Numbered from the stretch's first letter, positions 10,393-19,341 are shown. The stretch: DNA of 64,000 bases from Kaistella flava (ex Peng et al. 2021) (GCF_015191005.1 NZ_CP040442.1:2418001-2482000), one strand, 5' to 3'. The notes: generated by a model not told the origin, from the letters alone. Numbers and translations are program-made.

Positions 10393-10746
10393 ATGCTAAA
10401 CGAAAAAGAAGTTCTCAAATTTTTACTACCTGAATTTTTAATTGATCATTTTAAAATTGTGAAATTTGAAGAAATAAATAAAGTTGTGCATCTTTATTTT
10501 GAAGAAAAAAATACGATTCCCAAAGAATTTACGTCCCTTACTTTGCAATCAAAGGGTTTTCTGCCCGAAATAACGGTAGATGATTTTCCGCTGCGTGGAA
10601 AGTCTGTAAAACTCCATATCAAACGCCGAAGATGGACAGATGTGAAATCGGGAGACATTATTCAAAGAGATTGGAATCTCATCGCTAAAGGAACTCGCAT
10701 GACACAGGATTTTGCAGAGTTCTTAAAAAAAATCAGCCGATACTAA
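10393..10746 (+). CDS. ISAon1-type transposase, N-terminal protein
   Basis: This 117-residue first frame of the insertion sequence corresponds to the separate N-terminal region found in ISAon1-type elements. It ends in RMTQDFAEFLKKISRY, which in related elements leads into the helix-turn-helix region of the second protein. The start lies 28 bases inside the left inverted repeat. It appears intact. Its exact role (probably DNA binding) is inferred from position. Confidence 0.75.
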   Translation: MLNEKEVLKFLLPEFLIDHFKIVKFEEINKVVHLYFEEKNTIPKEFTSLTLQSKGFLPEITVDDFPLRGKSVKLHIKRRRWTDVKSGDIIQRDWNLIAKGTRMTQDFAEFLKKISRY

Positions 10747-10774
10747 AGCACTTCCTTGTAAAACCATCGCAGAA

Positions 10775-11717
10775 ATGTATGGCGTGAATGGAAGAAAATT
10801 TCAACGACAATATAAAAAGCATTAGCGACTTTAAAGATTGGGATCAGAAAGAACATGCTGCAGACTGGATCTTATATTCTGAAAACCTCTCTGACCAGCT
10901 TTCTTTAGATGAAGTCGCTCTTTCTGACGGGGAATTGTACACTGTTCTTACCTCCAAAAAAGCAAAGGGCAGAAAAGGAAGTATCGTAGCCATTATTAAA
11001 GGAACTCAGAGTGATAAAGTCATTGAACAAATTCTGAAAATCAGTAGAAAACTCCGACAGAAAGTTAAAGAGATCACACTCGATATGGCAGGTTCAATGA
11101 AACTCATTGCTAAAAGATGTTTCCCCAATGCCGTGCAGGTTATTGACCGCTTTCATGTTCAAAAGCTCGCCACAGAAGCATTGCAGAACCTCAGAATACA
11201 ACATCGATGGGAAGCCATTGATTTGGAAAACACTTTACTAACCGAGGCAAAAGAGAGAAAGAAGAAGCCGGAAATTGAAGTTTTTGAAAATGGTGATACC
11301 AGAAAGCAACTCTTGGCAAGGAGCCGATATTTACTCTACAAAACCAAAGAAAAGTGGACACCAAGCCAAAACCAAAGAGCGGACATATTATTCTCGCACT
11401 ATCCCGACTTAGAAAAAGCCTATCATTTATCTGATGGGCTGAGAAAAATTTACAATCAAAATATTCAAAAGTCCGTCGCAATGCTCAAATTAGCACATTG
11501 GTTCAAAAAGGTAGAAGAATCGGGCTTTAAATCATTTTCAGTACTCATGAAAACCATTATGAATCATTACAATGATATTCTCAATTATTTTGATCAGAGA
11601 AGCACAAATGCTTCTGCAGAATCTTTTAATGCGAAAATAAAAAACTTCAGATTACAACTTCGAGGTGTAAAAGACAAAACATTTTTCTTGTTCAGATTAT
11701 CTAAACTTTTTGCTTAG
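10775..11717 (+). pseudogene. ISAon1-type transposase, catalytic protein, N-terminally frameshifted
   Basis: The expected start is ATG at 10775 (MYGVNGRKFQRQYK, a helix-turn-helix-like segment), but this frame stops at 10825. The catalytic part continues in another frame, open from 10788 for 309 codons. Removing one base of the A5 run at 10814-10818 would join them. The DDE-type ISL3 domain shows DEVALSDGELYT, ITLDMAGSMKLIA, DRFHVQKLA and, near the end, NASAESFNAKIKNFR. The element may therefore be inactive unless ribosomal frameshifting occurs or the base count is wrong. Confidence 0.72.
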
Positions 11718-11793
11718 TCCCCAACTTTTGATACTGATCCAAAGATACTTTATAAATTCAGTTACAATAAACGTTTCAAAAGGAGAGATAAAA

Positions 11794-11821
11794 AAACTTC
11801 CGAAAATTAATTCGGAAGTTT
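11794..11821 (-). terminator. Terminator after rpsT/tRNA-Glu copy 2
   Basis: Inverted repeat AAACTTCCGAA / TTCGGAAGTTT followed by T residues on the minus strand. It is two bases shorter in the loop and stem edge than the copy-1 hairpin. Confidence 0.8.
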
Positions 11822-11823
11822 GG

Positions 11824-11895
11824 TAGCCCGTAGGGGAGTCGAACCCCTCTTACCAGGATGAAAACCTGAGGTCCTAACCGATAGACGAACGGGCC
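11824..11895 (-). tRNA. tRNA-Glu (anticodon TTC), duplicated copy 2
   Basis: Sequence identical to the tRNA-Glu at 9895-9966, with encoded CCA (11823-11821). It lies 26 bases after rpsT copy 2. Confidence 0.95.
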
Positions 11896-11921
11896 AGTGC
11901 GTCTTTGTTTTTTTTATATAA

Positions 11922-12176
11922 TTACGCTAATTTATTAACGTGCTTTGTCAACTTACTTTTAAGGTTTGCTGCCTTATTTTTGTGGATGATGTTTTTCTTC
12001 ACCAACTTGTCTAACAAAGAGATTACTGATGGCAATTGTAAAGTTGCTGCAGCTTTATCTTCTTCATTTCTTAATACTTTCAAAACTGTTCTAGCAGTCT
12101 TGTGGTAGTATCTGTTTATTACTCTTCTCTTTTCGCTTTGTCTGATTCTTTTCAGAGCTGATTTATGATTTGCCAT
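11922..12176 (-). CDS. rpsT: 30S ribosomal protein S20, copy 2
   Basis: This 84-residue S20 is identical to copy 1 except for Ala in place of Thr in the EEDKAAATLQ segment. Upstream is a full Bacteroidota-type promoter (minus strand: TTTG at 12226-12223, 18 bases, TATCTTTG at 12204-12197), which copy 1 lacks. It lies between two tRNA-Glu genes on the same strand. It is probably the ancestral and better expressed copy. Confidence 0.95.
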   Translation of the reverse strand: MANHKSALKRIRQSEKRRVINRYYHKTARTVLKVLRNEEDKAAATLQLPSVISLLDKLVKKNIIHKNKAANLKSKLTKHVNKLA

Positions 12177-12196
12177 ATCTTCTTAAAACTTGGGTG

Positions 12197-12226
12197 CAAA
12201 GATAATAATCTTTTTTTAATTACAAA
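12197..12226 (-). promoter_or_regulatory. rpsT copy 2 promoter
   Basis: Minus strand TTTG, 18-base spacer, TATCTTTG. This fits the Bacteroidota -33/-7 pattern and lies about 20 bases upstream of the rpsT start. Confidence 0.6.
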
Positions 12227-12265
12227 ATCTTTTTTAATAAACTTTTCAAAAACTTTCATCTTTAG

Positions 12266-12337
12266 TAGCCTATAAGGGAATCGAACCCCTGTTGCAAGAC
12301 TGAAAATCTTGAGTCCTTACCACTAGACGAATAGGCC
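12266..12337 (-). tRNA. tRNA-Glu (anticodon TTC), second isoform
   Basis: The minus strand cloverleaf has acceptor GGCCTAT/ATAGGCT, anticodon loop TTTTCAG (TTC) and T arm GGTTCGATTCC. CCA is not encoded. The body differs clearly from the two duplicated tRNA-Glu genes, so this is a separate, older gene. Confidence 0.93.
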
Positions 12338-12397
12338 TTTGCTTTGAGGACTGCAAAAGTAGAAATTAAATTTTTATCCCGCAACTCTTTTTCAAAA

Positions 12398-13693
12398 TTA
12401 TCTTGAAACTTTTTGAATCACAGTATTATTAATCCCTTTCTCATCAAGCTCTTTTTGAGTTTTCACAGCCTCTTCTAAACTGGTAAACTTGCCATAGGTA
12501 TAGTAGAACTTCCCTTTTTCCTTGTTACGGTTTACATCTTTTAAAGTATTGAGCAAACTGGAGTTTGAACTTAATTTTTGATCGCTAACCGCCACTTCTA
12601 AGGTATAATAACCAATTCCTAATTTTTGATTGGGTATAAACGATATCGACGTTGCATTTTTAAATCCTGCATCTTTTGCAGTTTTTAAATTACTATCTCT
12701 AACAGAGGCCATATTAGTCACACTATAGTAATACTTGTACAAATCGTTGTCTTTTATTGGAAGAACGTAATTAAGGCCTTTTAAAGCTGGATCACCGCTG
12801 TTATATTTAACAGGCGAAGACATCAATAAAATTCTGAAATCATTTTTCAAAGCAACCTCAGCTGGCTTCTCTGGTTCTCTTGGCGAGTTTGCTACACTTC
12901 CATTTCGCTCCATCGCCTTTCTATACTTCGTGATTGCATCGTAAATACTTTCTGCAATATCAGTTTGTCCTATATCTGAAGACAAGTATTTTGCTTCATC
13001 ATAATTATTGACAAAACCAGTTTCTATCAAAACAGATGGCATTGCATTCATCCTTAGAACGTGTAAATCGGCTTGTTTTATTCCACGGGAATTTCTTTTG
13101 TCTTTCGTGGCAAAATTGTCTTCTACCATACTTCCGATGAGCAAACTACTCTCTAAATATTTACTTTGCTGAATTTTTAGGGCAATCAGAGATTCTGGAG
13201 ACTTAGGATCATAAGATGCAAATGTTTCGCGGTCTCTTTCATCCAGATAAATTACGTCATTCTCTGCCTTAGCCACTTCCAGATTTTTTTTATTCTGATT
13301 CGGACCCTGGATAAAGGTTTCAGTTCCTTGAGTTGCTGTTGATGTCGTTGGAGAAGCATTCACGTGTATGGACAAAAACAAGTCTGCTTTACTGCGGTTT
13401 GCCAAAGTTGTACGCTCGGTTAAAGATGGAAATTCGTCAATTTTTCTGGTATAAATCACTTTGTAATCTTTATTCTTCTCGAGCATTCTCCCCAATTTGA
13501 GTGTAATTGCTAAAGTAATATCTTTTTCTCTTACAGTTCCCAAATCATCGTACCGCCTGTTTGTTCCTATATCACTTCCGCCGTGGCCCGCATCCAGAAC
13601 AATAGTGAATTTTTTTTGAGCGTTGGGAAGTATGAATATTAAGGAAAATAAAAGAAATAAGTACTTTTTAAAAGAAAAACTATCGGTAATCAT
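12398..13693 (-). CDS. N-acetylmuramoyl-L-alanine amidase with SPOR-like C-terminus
   Basis: This 431-residue exported enzyme has a signal peptide (KKYLFLLFSLIFILPNAQ). An Amidase_3 domain covers about residues 28-265, with zinc and catalytic motifs LDAGHGG, SIHVNA and VLIETGF. The C-terminal region to residue 431 ends in a SPOR-like unit (KFYYTYGKFTSLEEAVKTQKELDEKGINNTVIQKV). SPOR domains bind denuded glycan at division sites, so a role in septal peptidoglycan splitting is likely. It is divergent from lptD, with only 59 bases between the starts. Confidence 0.92.
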   Translation of the reverse strand: MITDSFSFKKYLFLLFSLIFILPNAQKKFTIVLDAGHGGSDIGTNRRYDDLGTVREKDITLAITLKLGRMLEKNKDYKVIYTRKIDEFPSLTERTTLANRSKADLFLSIHVNASPTTSTATQGTETFIQGPNQNKKNLEVAKAENDVIYLDERDRETFASYDPKSPESLIALKIQQSKYLESSLLIGSMVEDNFATKDKRNSRGIKQADLHVLRMNAMPSVLIETGFVNNYDEAKYLSSDIGQTDIAESIYDAITKYRKAMERNGSVANSPREPEKPAEVALKNDFRILLMSSPVKYNSGDPALKGLNYVLPIKDNDLYKYYYSVTNMASVRDSNLKTAKDAGFKNATSISFIPNQKLGIGYYTLEVAVSDQKLSSNSSLLNTLKDVNRNKEKGKFYYTYGKFTSLEEAVKTQKELDEKGINNTVIQKVSR

Positions 13694-13715
13694 CGGTAAA
13701 TTTTAAAAATTATAT

Positions 13716-13723
13716 TAATTTTG
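13716..13723 (+). promoter_or_regulatory. lptD promoter -7 box
   Basis: TAATTTTG fits TAnnTTTG and lies 29 bases before the lptD start in the short divergent gap. No convincing -33 TTG. Confidence 0.45.
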
Positions 13724-13752
13724 ACGGCAATATATATAATAGATAAAGCGCT

Positions 13753-16338
13753 TTGGTCAAAACTGGCTTCAAAAATATACTACAAATTTTAATTATCCTA
13801 ATTTTTAACAATTTTTTAGCACATCTGCATGCTCAAAATTTGACTGGAAATAAGATAGTTAATGATACTGTATCTAAATCTGACACGGTTATCCTGAAGA
13901 AAGAACAGCTGGAAGCGGTGGTGAAAACTAAAGCCGAACGCATCAGAAACGACATCCCAAAAAAGATGACTTACCTGAACAAAAATGCACAGGTGAAATA
14001 TCAGGACATGACCATCGATGCCGATTATATTTCGATCGATTGGGACAAGTCTTTAGTCTTTGCAAGAGGAGAACTCGATTCTTTGGGGAAAATCATAAAA
14101 CCCGCAGTTGCCATCCAAGGTGGTAAAACTTACGAATACGATGAGTTTACCTACAACATCAAAACCCGCCAAGCCATTGCTTTTAATGCCCGAACTGAAG
14201 AAAGTGAAGGCGTAATCGTTGCTGAAAAAACCAAGAAATACAACGATTCGGTCTTCTTTATGAAAAGAGGAAAATATACGACCGATGAATATTTCATTAA
14301 GAAAAAAGATACGATTGCCGATTACTATTTACTCGCACCGAACATTAAATTAATTAAAGGAAAAAACAAATCACAGGTAATTACGGGTCCGATTCAAATG
14401 TATATTGAACAGGTTCCGACGCCTTTGATCATGCCTTTTGCTATTTTGCCTTTTTCCGATAAAAGAAGTGCTGGGATTTTAATTCCGAGTTTTGGGGAAA
14501 GAGAAGATGTTGGTTTCTTTCTGAATGGATTAGGATATTACCAACCAATCGGCGAACATTTTGATTTAAAGATTTTGACAGATTTCTATACCAAAGGAAG
14601 CTGGAATTTAAAACCAGAAGTCAATTATAAGAAGAATTATAAATACACTGGGAATTTCTCGGCAGATATTGGGACAACCGTTCGGGGAATTAAAGGACTT
14701 GATGACTATTCAAAAACAGGAACTTATCGAATTGCGTGGAGACATCAGCAAGATTCGAAAGCCAATCCTTTCCTTACTTTCGCAGCTTCAGTGGATGTGG
14801 TGAGCAATAAATTCTACAATAACACAGTAAATAATAATTACGCTTTTAATCAAAACAACCTCAACGCTCAACAGAATTCAACGGTGAGTATTGTTAAAAG
14901 ATTCTTGACTTTACCCGTAACGATTACTGGAACTTCTTCTTACTCTCAGAATTTCTCAACTGGATTGTCAGATTTAAAACTTCCACTCATGAATGTGGCG
15001 ATTAATCAGTTTTATTTATTCAAACCAAAAACAGGAATCAGACAAGGTTTATTAGAAAACATTACGGTAAACACAGGATTGAATTTAAACAATTATGTTC
15101 AAACAGATGAAGGAGAATTATTTACAAAAGCGATGTGGGACAAAATGCAAACGGGACTTAAAAACAATATTGCTTTAGGCACGAATACCACGATTGCTAA
15201 ATATTTCACGTTCTCGGTTTCTGCGAATGTTGATAATGCTTTAACAACGAAAACACTGACTCGTAGTTACAGTCCGCTTTCTAATAAAGTTGAAGATGTT
15301 TTAAATAATAAAATTGCTGGATACTCTTCTTTCTCGACCAGTACGAGTTTGCAAACTGTTTTATATGGAATGTTGAATTTCAAGAAAGGTTCTTCAATTC
15401 AGGCAATTCGCCATATGATGACACCGCAAATTGGTTTCAGTTATTCTCCAGATTTCTCAGCAACAAGTTTTGGATATTATAAAAACTATTATAATGACCG
15501 TGGCGAAATGACGCCCTACTCTATTTTTGATCGTGGAATTATCGGCTCACCTAATTCAGGTTTGGTACAGGCTTTAAGTTTCTCAATCAACAATAATTTA
15601 GAAATGAAAATAAAATCTAAAAAAGATTCTACCGGAACTAAAAAGTTGAAAATTTTTGAAAGTTTAAATTTCAACACCAATTATAATTTCGCAGCACCGA
15701 AGTACAAATGGTCAATATTTAGCTTCAGCGGACAAACTACTTTATTTGAAAAATTGAATCTGAATACGAACTTAACTTTAGAGCCGTATCAAATTATTTT
15801 TGCACCAGGAAGTGAAACCGGAATCAGAACAGAAAACTTCGGGCATTTCAGCGTACAAGGCTTCAATGCGCAACTTTCTTATCCATTGAGCGATATGATC
15901 TTTGGTGAAAAAGAAGAACTTGCGAAGAAATATACCGCCAAAGGTGAAATCCGTAATGAAGATTATTATTTTGATGAAGATAATTACGCGAGATTCAAAC
16001 AACCCTGGACTTTAAATGTAAATGCACAATATGGTTATACCCGAACTTTAACCCGATTTGGAAATAATGTGGCGTCTTTGGGACTTGATGGAAGCATCAA
16101 ATTAACTCCATTTTGGAATATCACCGGAAACTTATATTACGATATTGTCACCAAAGAAATTGCAACTACTCAGTTAGGATTCTCCAGAGACCAAAGAAGT
16201 TTCACCATTAACTTTAACTGGATTCCTTATGGGCAGTACAAAGTGTATGATTTCTTTATTGGAATAAAAGCCAATATCTTGCGTGATGCAGTGAAATATA
16301 AGGACCGAAGTTTCACTCAACCAAATGCTCCATTTTAA
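13753..16338 (+). CDS. lptD: LPS-assembly outer membrane protein LptD
   Basis: This 861-residue protein has a signal peptide (ILQILIILIFNNFLAHLHAQ). A periplasmic jellyroll-type domain covers about residues 50-215, including the family segments ITGPIQMYIEQVPTPLIMPFAILPF and RSAGILIPSFGEREDVGFFLNGLGYY. A long C-terminal barrel follows. It inserts lipopolysaccharide into the outer leaflet. The start is a TTG; no ATG occurs before the signal peptide, and TTG gives a complete one. No frameshift is seen. A promoter box lies just upstream. Confidence 0.92.
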   Translation: MVKTGFKNILQILIILIFNNFLAHLHAQNLTGNKIVNDTVSKSDTVILKKEQLEAVVKTKAERIRNDIPKKMTYLNKNAQVKYQDMTIDADYISIDWDKSLVFARGELDSLGKIIKPAVAIQGGKTYEYDEFTYNIKTRQAIAFNARTEESEGVIVAEKTKKYNDSVFFMKRGKYTTDEYFIKKKDTIADYYLLAPNIKLIKGKNKSQVITGPIQMYIEQVPTPLIMPFAILPFSDKRSAGILIPSFGEREDVGFFLNGLGYYQPIGEHFDLKILTDFYTKGSWNLKPEVNYKKNYKYTGNFSADIGTTVRGIKGLDDYSKTGTYRIAWRHQQDSKANPFLTFAASVDVVSNKFYNNTVNNNYAFNQNNLNAQQNSTVSIVKRFLTLPVTITGTSSYSQNFSTGLSDLKLPLMNVAINQFYLFKPKTGIRQGLLENITVNTGLNLNNYVQTDEGELFTKAMWDKMQTGLKNNIALGTNTTIAKYFTFSVSANVDNALTTKTLTRSYSPLSNKVEDVLNNKIAGYSSFSTSTSLQTVLYGMLNFKKGSSIQAIRHMMTPQIGFSYSPDFSATSFGYYKNYYNDRGEMTPYSIFDRGIIGSPNSGLVQALSFSINNNLEMKIKSKKDSTGTKKLKIFESLNFNTNYNFAAPKYKWSIFSFSGQTTLFEKLNLNTNLTLEPYQIIFAPGSETGIRTENFGHFSVQGFNAQLSYPLSDMIFGEKEELAKKYTAKGEIRNEDYYFDEDNYARFKQPWTLNVNAQYGYTRTLTRFGNNVASLGLDGSIKLTPFWNITGNLYYDIVTKEIATTQLGFSRDQRSFTINFNWIPYGQYKVYDFFIGIKANILRDAVKYKDRSFTQPNAPF

Positions 16339-16363
16339 ATTTTAAAGAATTAAACTTAAGTTT

Positions 16364-16371
16364 TATATTTG
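16364..16371 (+). promoter_or_regulatory. ridA promoter -7 box
   Basis: TATATTTG fits TAnnTTTG. The transcript leader of about 90 bases holds an 11-bp inverted repeat with one mismatch (16387-16397 with 16428-16438; core GAAATCGCC / GGCGATTCC). Confidence 0.5.
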
Positions 16372-16467
16372 CCAAAAATCAATCTTATGAAATCGCCATT
16401 ATCAAATACCGTAAACAAATAGAGATAGGCGATTCCATATGACTTTAAAAAAAACAACTACCTACCT

Positions 16468-16848
16468 ATGAAAAAAATCATTTCTACTTCGAAAGCTCCA
16501 GCTGCAATTGGACCTTATGCACAAGCAAATTTTGCAAACGGAATCCTTTATATTTCTGGGCAAATCCCTTTCAATTCTGAAACTGGTAAATTAGAAGAAG
16601 ACATTGAAAAAGCAACTCATCAGGTGATGAAGAATTTAGAAGCGATTCTTACAGAAGCAGGATTAACTTTCAGCAATGTAGTTAAAGCAACTATTTTCTT
16701 GAAGAATATGGATGATTTTGCAGTGATGAACGAGATCTATGCATCTTATCTTACTGAAGGAAGTTACCCCGCAAGAGAAACTGTACAAGTATCTTGTTTG
16801 CCGAGAAATGTTGACATCGAAATATCTATGATCGCACATCAATTTTAA
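16468..16848 (+). CDS. ridA: RidA family reactive imine/enamine deaminase
   Basis: This 126-residue YjgF/YER057c/UK114 protein has the family signatures APAAIGPYAQA (residues 9-19), YISGQIP and YPARETVQVSCLPRNVDIEI. The Arg in the last but one segment (PRNVDIEIS) is the usual substrate-carboxylate ligand. It hydrolyses toxic 2-aminoacrylate formed by PLP enzymes. It is directly abutted by the next gene (stop 16848, start 16849). Confidence 0.93.
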   Translation: MKKIISTSKAPAAIGPYAQANFANGILYISGQIPFNSETGKLEEDIEKATHQVMKNLEAILTEAGLTFSNVVKATIFLKNMDDFAVMNEIYASYLTEGSYPARETVQVSCLPRNVDIEISMIAHQF

Positions 16849-17292
16849 ATGAACTTTTTAAGAAATACATTTGCAGTTCTCATAGGTTTGGCTGTGGCAG
16901 CAACCCTTATTTCAATTGGGATAAGAATCAATTCGTCGTGGATTACCTACGATGAATATGCGCCATTTTCACGTTGGGAAACGCTTTTGAAATCGATGGA
17001 GTACAAGCCTTACTTTTTTGTAGCACTTCTAATTTCTTCGGGAATTGGTGCAACTGTTGGGGGAGTTGTAACTGCAATACTCGTGAAATATGCCAAAGTT
17101 GCGTACGCAATTTTAATCGGCTTCATCTTGCTGTTCATCGCGATGCTGGACATTATTATTTTCCCGTATCATCCTACTTTTTACAAAATCTTAATCTTTC
17201 TAACTTTCTTTCCTTGTGCCTGGATGGGCGGAAAGATTACAGAAGTGATCTATGAAAGAAAGAAGCGACAACAACGAAAGCTTAATAAATAA
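16849..17292 (+). CDS. Small integral membrane protein, function unknown
   Basis: This 147-residue protein has four hydrophobic segments (about residues 5-25, 52-75, 80-103 and 108-130) and a basic C-terminal tail. No family recognised. It begins at the base following the ridA stop, so the two are likely co-transcribed, and a hairpin terminator follows at once. Nothing further can be said about its role. Confidence 0.75.
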   Translation: MNFLRNTFAVLIGLAVAATLISIGIRINSSWITYDEYAPFSRWETLLKSMEYKPYFFVALLISSGIGATVGGVVTAILVKYAKVAYAILIGFILLFIAMLDIIIFPYHPTFYKILIFLTFFPCAWMGGKITEVIYERKKRQQRKLNK

Positions 17293-17324
17293 AGAAACGC
17301 AACAAATTACTTGTTGCGTTTCTT
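17291..17324 (+). terminator. Terminator of ridA operon
   Basis: Inverted repeat AAGAAACGCAACAA / TTGTTGCGTTTCTT followed by GTTTT. The stem is nearly the same as that of the htrA terminator at 17542-17567. Confidence 0.85.
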
Positions 17325-17541
17325 GTTTTAAGATCGAATCTTCAATATTATTTTGTGTTAGAACTGTTCCTAAAGCAATGACACAAAGGTTAAAAAAAGC
17401 ACCATTCATAAAAATTACGATCATAAAGCTTTTTTCAATTAGCAAAAAAGAGATATTTTTAAAGTCACCGTTTTCGATCTTTTGAATAATTTTGAGAATA
17501 AAACTTTTGTGACTTTTATGGTTTAAAAAAACCCATAAAAA

Positions 17542-17567
17542 AAACGCAACAAATTAATGTTGCGTTT
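17542..17567 (-). terminator. Terminator of htrA
   Basis: Inverted repeat AAACGCAACA / TGTTGCGTTT with a T run on the minus strand. It lies 22 bases past the htrA stop. The 215 bases between the two terminators hold no gene; a 'tgtgacttttatggtttaaa' fragment at about 17508-17527 belongs to the dispersed repeat family. Confidence 0.85.
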
Positions 17568-17588
17568 CTTTGTTAATCTTTAAGATGA

Positions 17589-19103
17589 TTAAGGCATTTT
17601 AAATCCTCTGGTAGTAATTCTACCGTATTCATCAACATATTTTATTTGTACGTTACCGTTATAAGATTGTAAAATCTTTTCAATGTCTTTCTGTGAGTTT
17701 ACTGGTTTCCCATTCACTTCGATTACGATGTAATTATCTACAACACCGATTTTCGACATCTCGCTTCCGTCTTGAACATTTCTTGCAACAACTCCACTTG
17801 TTAAACCATAATCAGTTTTGAATTTCTCGCTCAATGGCTCAAACTCTGATCCGATTTTTTCAGTTACAGAAAGATCCGCTTTACTTCTCAAAGAAGTTTT
17901 ACCTTGTTGGTCTTTCAACGTTACGTTAATGGTATTTAGTTTTCCATTTCTTAAATAAGTTACGGCAACTTTATCACCAGGTCTTTTGCTACCAACTGCG
18001 AATGAAAGGTCGTAATAACTTGAAACTGCAGTGTTATCAACTTTAGTAATAATATCACCAGTTCTTAAACCAGCATCTTCTGCTCCACCTTTATCGGCAA
18101 CTTCAATTAAATAAACGCCGTCACCAGTTTTCAGATTGGTTTTTTTCTGTTGATTGTAAGCAGCAACACTTCTCTCATCTGAAAGATCCAATGGCACTAC
18201 GCCCAAAAACCCTCTTTGGACCAATCCAAACTGCTTGATATCTTCAACAACTTTTCTTGCTAAATTAGAAGGAACGGCAAAACCATAACCTTCATAATAA
18301 CCAGTTTTAGAAGATATCGCAGAGTTAATTCCGATCAACTCACCATTTGGATTTACCAAAGCTCCACCAGAGTTTCCTGGATTAATTGCCGCATCAGTTT
18401 GTATAAAACTTTCGATTGGTGATTTTGATTGCTGACTAAGTAAATCGATACTTCTTCCTTTTGCAGAAATAATTCCGGCCGTTACAGTAGAATTTAATCC
18501 CATCGGATTTCCTACTGCCAGCACCCATTGTCCAACTTCTGTATTATCTGAGTTTGCAAAATTAAGATAAGGCAATCCTTTTTCTTCAATTTTTAAAAGA
18601 GCGATATCTGTTGTTGGATCTGTTCCAACCAAATTCGCAACATAAGATTTCTTGTTAGAAAGAACAACTTCTAATTTTGTCGCTCCCGCAATTACGTGGT
18701 TATTTGAAATGATATAACCATCTGGAGAAATGATAACGCCCGAACCCATTCCGGTCGGCATATCCTTTGGCGGTTGCTGTTGTCTAGGACTGTTACCAAA
18801 TGGATTACCGAAAAATTGATCAAATATATCCTGATCGCTTCCTCTCGTTTTTTTGTTAGAAAAGTTTTTGATACTGACTACTGCAGGAACTGTCATTTTG
18901 GCAGCCTTCACAAAGTCATCGCCTGTTCCCGCCATATTGAAAGAGGCATATTTCGCATCGCTATTTTTAGGAGCAAAATAATTAAAATCTGAATCATGGT
19001 TTTTTACATTAAAGTAAGTGAACGCGCCAACAGTTGTGGCACCAGACATTACTCCTACAACTGCATATGGAATCAGTTTTTTTAAGGTATTTCTCATCGT
19101 CAT
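17589..19103 (-). CDS. htrA: Do/HtrA-type periplasmic serine protease
   Basis: This 504-residue protein has an N-terminal membrane or signal segment (residues 11-31). A trypsin-like domain has the triad His136 (IISNNHVIAG), Asp166 (DPTTDIALL) and Ser245 (NPGNSGGALV). Two PDZ-like regions lie at about 300-395 and 415-500. It degrades or refolds misfolded envelope proteins, in keeping with the outer-membrane assembly genes nearby. Single transcription unit: promoter box 19141-19148, terminator 17542-17567. Confidence 0.93.
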   Translation of the reverse strand: MTMRNTLKKLIPYAVVGVMSGATTVGAFTYFNVKNHDSDFNYFAPKNSDAKYASFNMAGTGDDFVKAAKMTVPAVVSIKNFSNKKTRGSDQDIFDQFFGNPFGNSPRQQQPPKDMPTGMGSGVIISPDGYIISNNHVIAGATKLEVVLSNKKSYVANLVGTDPTTDIALLKIEEKGLPYLNFANSDNTEVGQWVLAVGNPMGLNSTVTAGIISAKGRSIDLLSQQSKSPIESFIQTDAAINPGNSGGALVNPNGELIGINSAISSKTGYYEGYGFAVPSNLARKVVEDIKQFGLVQRGFLGVVPLDLSDERSVAAYNQQKKTNLKTGDGVYLIEVADKGGAEDAGLRTGDIITKVDNTAVSSYYDLSFAVGSKRPGDKVAVTYLRNGKLNTINVTLKDQQGKTSLRSKADLSVTEKIGSEFEPLSEKFKTDYGLTSGVVARNVQDGSEMSKIGVVDNYIVIEVNGKPVNSQKDIEKILQSYNGNVQIKYVDEYGRITTRGFKMP

Positions 19104-19140
19104 AAATTATTTAAAACTTTATATTTGATTATCTACTAAA

Positions 19141-19148
19141 CAAATTTA
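19141..19148 (-). promoter_or_regulatory. htrA promoter -7 box
   Basis: TAAATTTG on the minus strand, 38 bases upstream of the htrA start. Confidence 0.5.
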
Positions 19149-19333
19149 GTGCTAAATCAGTATTCATAAAAAGCCGTTCGTTTCAACTTTAACTAAACAT
19201 TAACAAGAATTATTATATTTTAAACATTTTTTAATAAAATAAGCTATTTCAGAGCTCTTTTTAACATTTTCTTTGTCACGTTTTCATGACATTAAAATCT
19301 TAGATAAATGATGACAGACAAAAAAATCTTTAT

Positions 19334-19341
19334 TATATTTG
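19334..19341 (+). promoter_or_regulatory. Promoter -7 box for the amidinotransferase-like gene
   Basis: TATATTTG fits TAnnTTTG; no clear -33 element. Confidence 0.45.

Larger units (their letters stand above)
10342..11740 (+). mobile_element. ISAon1-type (ISL3-like) insertion sequence
   Basis: Boundaries come from imperfect 23-bp terminal inverted repeats (10342-10364 and 11718-11740; shared core AAAA, C or G, TTGGGGA; outer GGATCA) and an exact 8-bp target duplication AAAGATAC at 10334-10341 and 11741-11748. The size is 1399 bp. Two transposase frames lie inside. The 8-bp duplication agrees with ISL3-type elements. It sits between the two rpsT/tRNA-Glu copies. Confidence 0.92.
11787..12217. 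repeat. Tandem duplication unit (terminator, tRNA-Glu, rpsT), copy 2
   Basis: Partner of the block at 9857-10285. This copy keeps a complete promoter and lies directly after another tRNA-Glu gene, so it looks like the original and copy 1 like the duplicate. Confidence 0.85.

Noticed and set aside
9857..12217. Composite transposon carrying rpsT
   Set aside because: Only one insertion sequence is present and its target duplication lies inside the spacer, so it is not flanked by two elements.
17252..17485. 77-codon plus frame and 81-codon minus frame between ridA operon and htrA
   Set aside because: They run through the terminator hairpin and the end of the previous gene, with no coding character.
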